Shown: positions 6,594 to 8,994 of the stretch, piece by piece
Layout of the letters: each line of letters opens with the position of its first letter
How positions within the stretch are numbered: position 1 is the first letter of the stretch
Origin: Myxococcales bacterium
GTDB lineage: Bacteria > Myxococcota > Polyangia > Fen-1088
Assembly (NCBI GenBank): GCA_003157315.1
Contig: PMJE01000011.1
Location: forward strand, 1 to 8,994
Length of the DNA stretch: 8,994 nucleotides
Direction: 5' to 3'
Notes under the pieces: model-generated
Seen by the model: the letters and a program-made list of their open reading frames with translations, nothing else
Databases searched by the model: none
What the model was told of the DNA's origin: nothing
Translations under genes and position numbers: made by a program

Positions 6594-7592
6594 CTATCCG
6601 CCAGCCAGCAGTTTCTGGCCCAAGATTTCCCCGGCCCGGGCAGACGCGCTGTCTGCATGGGCAGTCCAGGTGATGATGCCATCACATAGACGCGTTTCTG
6701 CTTCGTGATGAAGTCTCAACGTCCAAGTCTTGGATAGGCCGGGAAGCAACGGATCAAACCACGATGGCCCATGACGCGGCAGAACTCCCCCGCTCGGTAG
6801 TGGAGCGCCACCAAGAACGTCTTGGCGCGTGTTACGGAATCGTCGGACAACCTTACCCTCCGCCGCGGACTCGGCGTCATCTTCATCTGGCAACCACTGT
6901 GCCGGAATGTGGACGACCACTTGAACAAACCGGGCGAGGATCCGGCCGACGTTGGTGGCACATATTGATAGTGACTTCCTTACCACGCGCTTCTCGACCG
7001 GACGAAAGAACTGATCGGTGGTTCGAACAACGTCTTCCTTAGTTTCGAAGGTCATCGCGACCTCAACTAGAGGGTGGCGAGCTCGGTTGAAAATATCCGC
7101 GACGAGCCGATGTCCTATCGGTCGCGACTTGCCACCAACTCGGGCGTAGTATCGATGATCCTGCGCCTGGTGGGGTGCATCGTCGCTGTCTCCTACATCG
7201 ACCAGGAAGACTCCGCGATCAGCTCCAATCTGAGAGTCTGAGATTGTTGGCCGAACCACGTACACGTTGAATCTTTGAAGGCGGTGTTCCACCAGCTCAG
7301 GCACTACGTCCTCGAGCCACTCCCGAGTTGATCGACCCTTGATGTTGAGAAGAACGCCTCCATCATCGACTCTCCATGCGTCGTCTGGGTTCTGCAGTCC
7401 GAGCACAAGTACACCACCCCCTGTATTCGCGAAGGCGGAGATAGCTTTCGATAGGCTCTCGCGAACTTGCGCTTCCACGACGCCGGGCACGGTCAAGTCG
7501 AGCGCCTTTCTCCCCTTGATCTCAAGCCAATCGAACTCCCCGAGCGGGAGGTCGTACAAGTCGCGTTCAGTCCATTCGGCAGGTGGTTTCAT
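6594..7592 (-). CDS. AlbA_2 (Schlafen-type) putative DNA-binding protein
   Basis: This 332-residue protein has an N-terminal AlbA_2 domain (PF04326) at about residues 15-170. The FDWLEIKG motif (20-27) carries the conserved E-x-K, and SKAISAFANTGGGVLVLGL (48-66) is the glycine-rich signature of the family; YYARVGGKSRP follows near 148-158. AlbA_2 domains occur in putative transcription regulators, in Schlafen-like nucleic-acid-binding proteins and in some phage-defence proteins. The C-terminal half (about 175-332) matches nothing I recognise; there is no visible ATPase domain or winged helix. ATG 7592 lies 24 bases beyond the preceding attC core box and lacks a clear Shine-Dalgarno sequence. 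It reads in the array direction between two attC-like sites, which marks it as a single-gene cassette. Confidence 0.78.
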   Translation of the reverse strand: MKPPAEWTERDLYDLPLGEFDWLEIKGRKALDLTVPGVVEAQVRESLSKAISAFANTGGGVLVLGLQNPDDAWRVDDGGVLLNIKGRSTREWLEDVVPELVEHRLQRFNVYVVRPTISDSQIGADRGVFLVDVGDSDDAPHQAQDHRYYARVGGKSRPIGHRLVADIFNRARHPLVEVAMTFETKEDVVRTTDQFFRPVEKRVVRKSLSICATNVGRILARFVQVVVHIPAQWLPDEDDAESAAEGKVVRRFRNTRQDVLGGAPLPSGGVLPRHGPSWFDPLLPGLSKTWTLRLHHEAETRLCDGIITWTAHADSASARAGEILGQKLLAGG

Positions 7593-7616
7593 GGAAGCGC
7601 AAAAGGGAGCAGGTCA

Positions 7617-7715
7617 GCCCAACGCCTTGCCGTTCAGCTACAAGCCCGCCGCCGAGCCGGCGTCTCGATTCTACACGATGTCACTGCGGCGGGATTGCTG
7701 CAACGGCTTTATGGC
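7617..7715 (-). repeat. attC-like recombination site
   Basis: Read on the - strand, this 99-bp site ends in GTTGGGC (7617-7623 on +), a perfect GTTRRRY box, preceded by spacer AAGGC and L' arm GCTGAACGGC. The arms pair as GCCGTT/AACGGC (7702-7707 with 7629-7634) plus an inner 8-bp stem (7645-7652 with 7686-7693), with two extrahelical bases. The left end, CCATAAAGCCGTTG, is 13/14 identical to that of the 6513 site but departs from RYYYAAC. It sits between the TAG of the DUF4238-like gene and the start of the AlbA_2 gene. Confidence 0.65.
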
Positions 7716-7731
7716 GCCCTGCGAGATTTGC

Positions 7732-8835
7732 CTAGCAGCGCACATTCCGGCTTGAGGAGTAGACGTATCGGGTGCACTGACACGCGGTATTGGCATTGTA
7801 CTTTGCGTGGGCTGCAATGTCGTTCTCGGCATAGTGGAGCGTCACCTCCCGTCGGCGCTTGAATGCCTCAACATACTTAGCGGGGAATCCTAGGGGAACA
7901 TGGGCATCGATGTCGGAAAAGCCGAATCTGGCGAATGCGGAACGGCAGATGTTGAAGTCGAATCCCAGCGTACTGGAAGTCTCGACGCTGATGGTGTGCC
8001 CTCGGTCTGAAAGTAGACAAGGCTCCGAGGCGTACTGGCCGACGTAGTTGTAAACAAGGACCATCACGAATTGGCTTTCAAAGAGCTCCTTTACCATCAG
8101 CTCGAGAAAGTTGGGTTGGTCCGGTTGGGACCGAGTTACAAGGAGGAATAGCGCTCGAAGCCACCTATCGTACATCTCTTCCGAAATGCCAAGCCTACGG
8201 CAGAGTGAGGCCTGATGGGGTCGATTTCCGCGGACTAGGGCAGCCTGTGCCGCTCCATGCTTTGCTGCCGTCAGATGATGATCTGGCAACGCTCCTAGAC
8301 TGTTCAACACCTTTCGGATGCAGTTCGGATTCCGCAGGAATGCAAGGAACTTGCAGACGAACAGGCTCAGCAAGTCCTCCTTCAGATCATCATGCTGGCG
8401 AGCAGCGAGCTTTCGGACGAGTGCGCGTGAATGCTCAGTAATCTGGTCCTCATATGACCGAAATTGTGCCTCTAGGTTCTTCCGGACGTCTCCGTCGATG
8501 TCGAACGAGAACAAGTCATCAACCGAAAGGTTCTTGGAGATCGGGACAGGCCTAGCAGACTCTGGCCGGAGAATGATCGCATCGCGATTACCTACCTCGA
8601 AGCGATAGATTCGCTGTTTGCGAGCCGGGAGCTGAGGATCAATAGCATTCAGGCGCTGCTCGGCCTGCGAGACGTAGTGCTGATTTCGAGTCGAGTTATC
8701 GTGCTCCATTGGTCTGGGATTATGTGCTGGGTGGCGTCCGTCGAACTTTGTACTCGACTGCAGCTTCGCCATGCGTGGCGTTTTTCGCAAGCATTGGCGG
8801 GCGGCGCACGTCACGGCGCCAAGTCGGTATTCCAT
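7732..8835 (-). CDS. DUF4238-like hypothetical protein
   Basis: This 367-residue protein of unknown function has the motif RNQHYVSQAEQRLN at residues 50-63, followed by RIYRFEVGNRD, which resembles the His-Tyr-Val start of DUF4238 proteins. Further on, CLLSDRGHTISVETSS may correspond to that family's conserved SD motif. The assignment rests on these patterns alone. There is no signal peptide or membrane segment, so a soluble protein is likely. ATG 8835 is backed by GAGGTG four bases upstream. However, residues 1-42 are Arg- and Pro-rich and look unlike coding sequence, so M43 (base 8709), just before the conserved region, is a serious alternative although it lacks a ribosome binding site. The gene ends in TAG, 16 bases before an attC-like site. 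Confidence 0.62.
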   Translation of the reverse strand: MEYRLGAVTCAARQCLRKTPRMAKLQSSTKFDGRHPAHNPRPMEHDNSTRNQHYVSQAEQRLNAIDPQLPARKQRIYRFEVGNRDAIILRPESARPVPISKNLSVDDLFSFDIDGDVRKNLEAQFRSYEDQITEHSRALVRKLAARQHDDLKEDLLSLFVCKFLAFLRNPNCIRKVLNSLGALPDHHLTAAKHGAAQAALVRGNRPHQASLCRRLGISEEMYDRWLRALFLLVTRSQPDQPNFLELMVKELFESQFVMVLVYNYVGQYASEPCLLSDRGHTISVETSSTLGFDFNICRSAFARFGFSDIDAHVPLGFPAKYVEAFKRRREVTLHYAENDIAAHAKYNANTACQCTRYVYSSSRNVRC

Positions 8836-8839
8836 CCGT

Positions 8840-8845
8840 CACCTC
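8840..8845 (-). promoter_or_regulatory. Ribosome binding site for the 8835 start
   Basis: On the - strand GAGGTG lies four bases before ATG 8835. It is the clearest Shine-Dalgarno sequence in the array half of the window and is the reason for preferring the longer form of the DUF4238-like protein. Confidence 0.45.
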
Positions 8846-8864
8846 AGGCAATTTCAGGGCGTTG

Positions 8865-8892
8865 CCGGTTGCGGACCGTTGTCCGCCACCGG
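8865..8892. repeat. Hairpin-forming inverted repeat
   Basis: CCGGT-T-GCGGAC, a CGTT loop, then GTCCGC-C-ACCGG gives 11 base pairs with one T/C mismatch. It lies 30-57 bases upstream of the 8835 start. No T-run follows on either strand, so it is not a typical intrinsic terminator. No GTTRRRY or RYYYAAC pair flanks it, so I do not call it attC. Confidence 0.5.
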
Positions 8893-8940
8893 TCGGGATG
8901 GTTTCGCGCCGACCCTGTGGTGCTTGCGCCGGGGCCCTTC

Positions 8941-8961
8941 GGGGCGACCGCAGGTCGCCCC
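8941..8961. repeat. Extragenic palindrome, 9-bp arms
   Basis: GGGGCGACC and GGTCGCCCC form perfect 9-bp arms around a GCA loop; on the - strand the element starts GTAGGGGCGACC. Palindromes of this general kind (GTAGGGGCGA with its complement) are scattered through intergenic DNA of many environmental bacteria. I see only one copy here. The rest of 8836-8994 holds no gene that I can support. Confidence 0.5.
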
Positions 8962-8994
8962 TACACGAGACGGTCAATGGCCCCGAGCCCACCG

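Larger units (their letters stand above)
4863..8835 (-). mobile_element. Integron-type gene-cassette array (attC cluster), no integrase in window
   Basis: Read on the - strand, genes alternate with attC-like sites in a fixed order: DUF4238-like gene, site at 7617-7715, AlbA_2-like gene, site at 6513-6583, membrane-protein gene, site at 6084-6176, a segment with a recombinase fragment, half-site at 5591-5625, an inverted vapBC pair, then a truncated site at 4863-4940. Sites follow stop codons closely (about 10-16 bases, or overlapping), the packing expected of gene cassettes. Base composition and codon use are visibly less GC-biased than in the four genes to the left. No integron integrase is present. 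Given the array direction, intI and attI would lie to the right of the window. The right limit of the array is uncertain because no attC was found upstream of the DUF4238-like gene. Confidence 0.68.

Noticed and set aside
8709..8835. A further attC upstream of the DUF4238-like gene
   Set aside because: There is a small CGCCA/TGGCG hairpin and a GTTCGAC sequence, but no GTTRRRY box, no matching left box and no likeness to the other sites.
6164..8835. The three - strand cassette genes as one multi-gene phage-defence system
   Set aside because: Each gene is separated by its own attC-like site, which argues for independent cassettes rather than a co-evolved operon. No nuclease, ATPase or protease partner is visible among them.
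1..8994. CRISPR array, tRNA or rRNA genes
   Set aside because: No short evenly spaced repeats and no tRNA- or rRNA-like sequence were seen on either strand.

Overview
The window joins two unlike stretches of DNA from a GC-rich bacterium. The content of the left half suggests a deltaproteobacterium or myxobacterium-like lineage: a heptose-type GHMP kinase, a DUF2079 membrane protein, a TPR protein with an AgmX/PglI-like C-terminus, and a deoxynucleoside kinase. That placement is inference, since no marker gene is present.

Positions 1-4839 are ordinary chromosome. Four tightly spaced genes lie on the + strand: the 3' part of a GHMP sugar kinase (probably hddA-like), a 728-residue DUF2079 membrane protein, a secreted TPR protein, and a deoxynucleoside kinase whose GTG start overlaps the TPR stop codon. 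They are GC-rich in codon use and could form one transcription unit.

Positions 4840-8835 look different. I read them as an integron-type gene-cassette array on the - strand. Three - strand genes (DUF4238-like, AlbA_2/Schlafen-like, small membrane protein) each end in TAG, and each is followed within about 20 bases, or overlapped, by an imperfect inverted repeat with attC features: GTTRRRY-type right ends, complementary arms with extrahelical bases, and 5-nt spacers. The site at 6084-6176 has both core boxes intact. The sites at 7617-7715 and 6513-6583 resemble each other but have unusual left boxes. Two further partial sites lie at 5591-5625 and 4863-4940. Between them sits a vapBC toxin-antitoxin pair on the + strand, against the array direction, plus a tyrosine-recombinase fragment that is not an integron integrase. 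The array ends just past the deoxynucleoside kinase stop codon. No intI is present; if one exists it should lie beyond the right edge, otherwise this is a CALIN (attC cluster lacking an integrase).

Positions 8836-8994 hold no clear gene. They contain a ribosome binding site for the DUF4238-like gene, a strong hairpin, and an extragenic palindrome.

The cassette genes are accessory. VapBC would favour retention of the array. The AlbA_2-like, DUF4238-like and membrane proteins have no assignable function, and any role in phage defence is speculation from their context.
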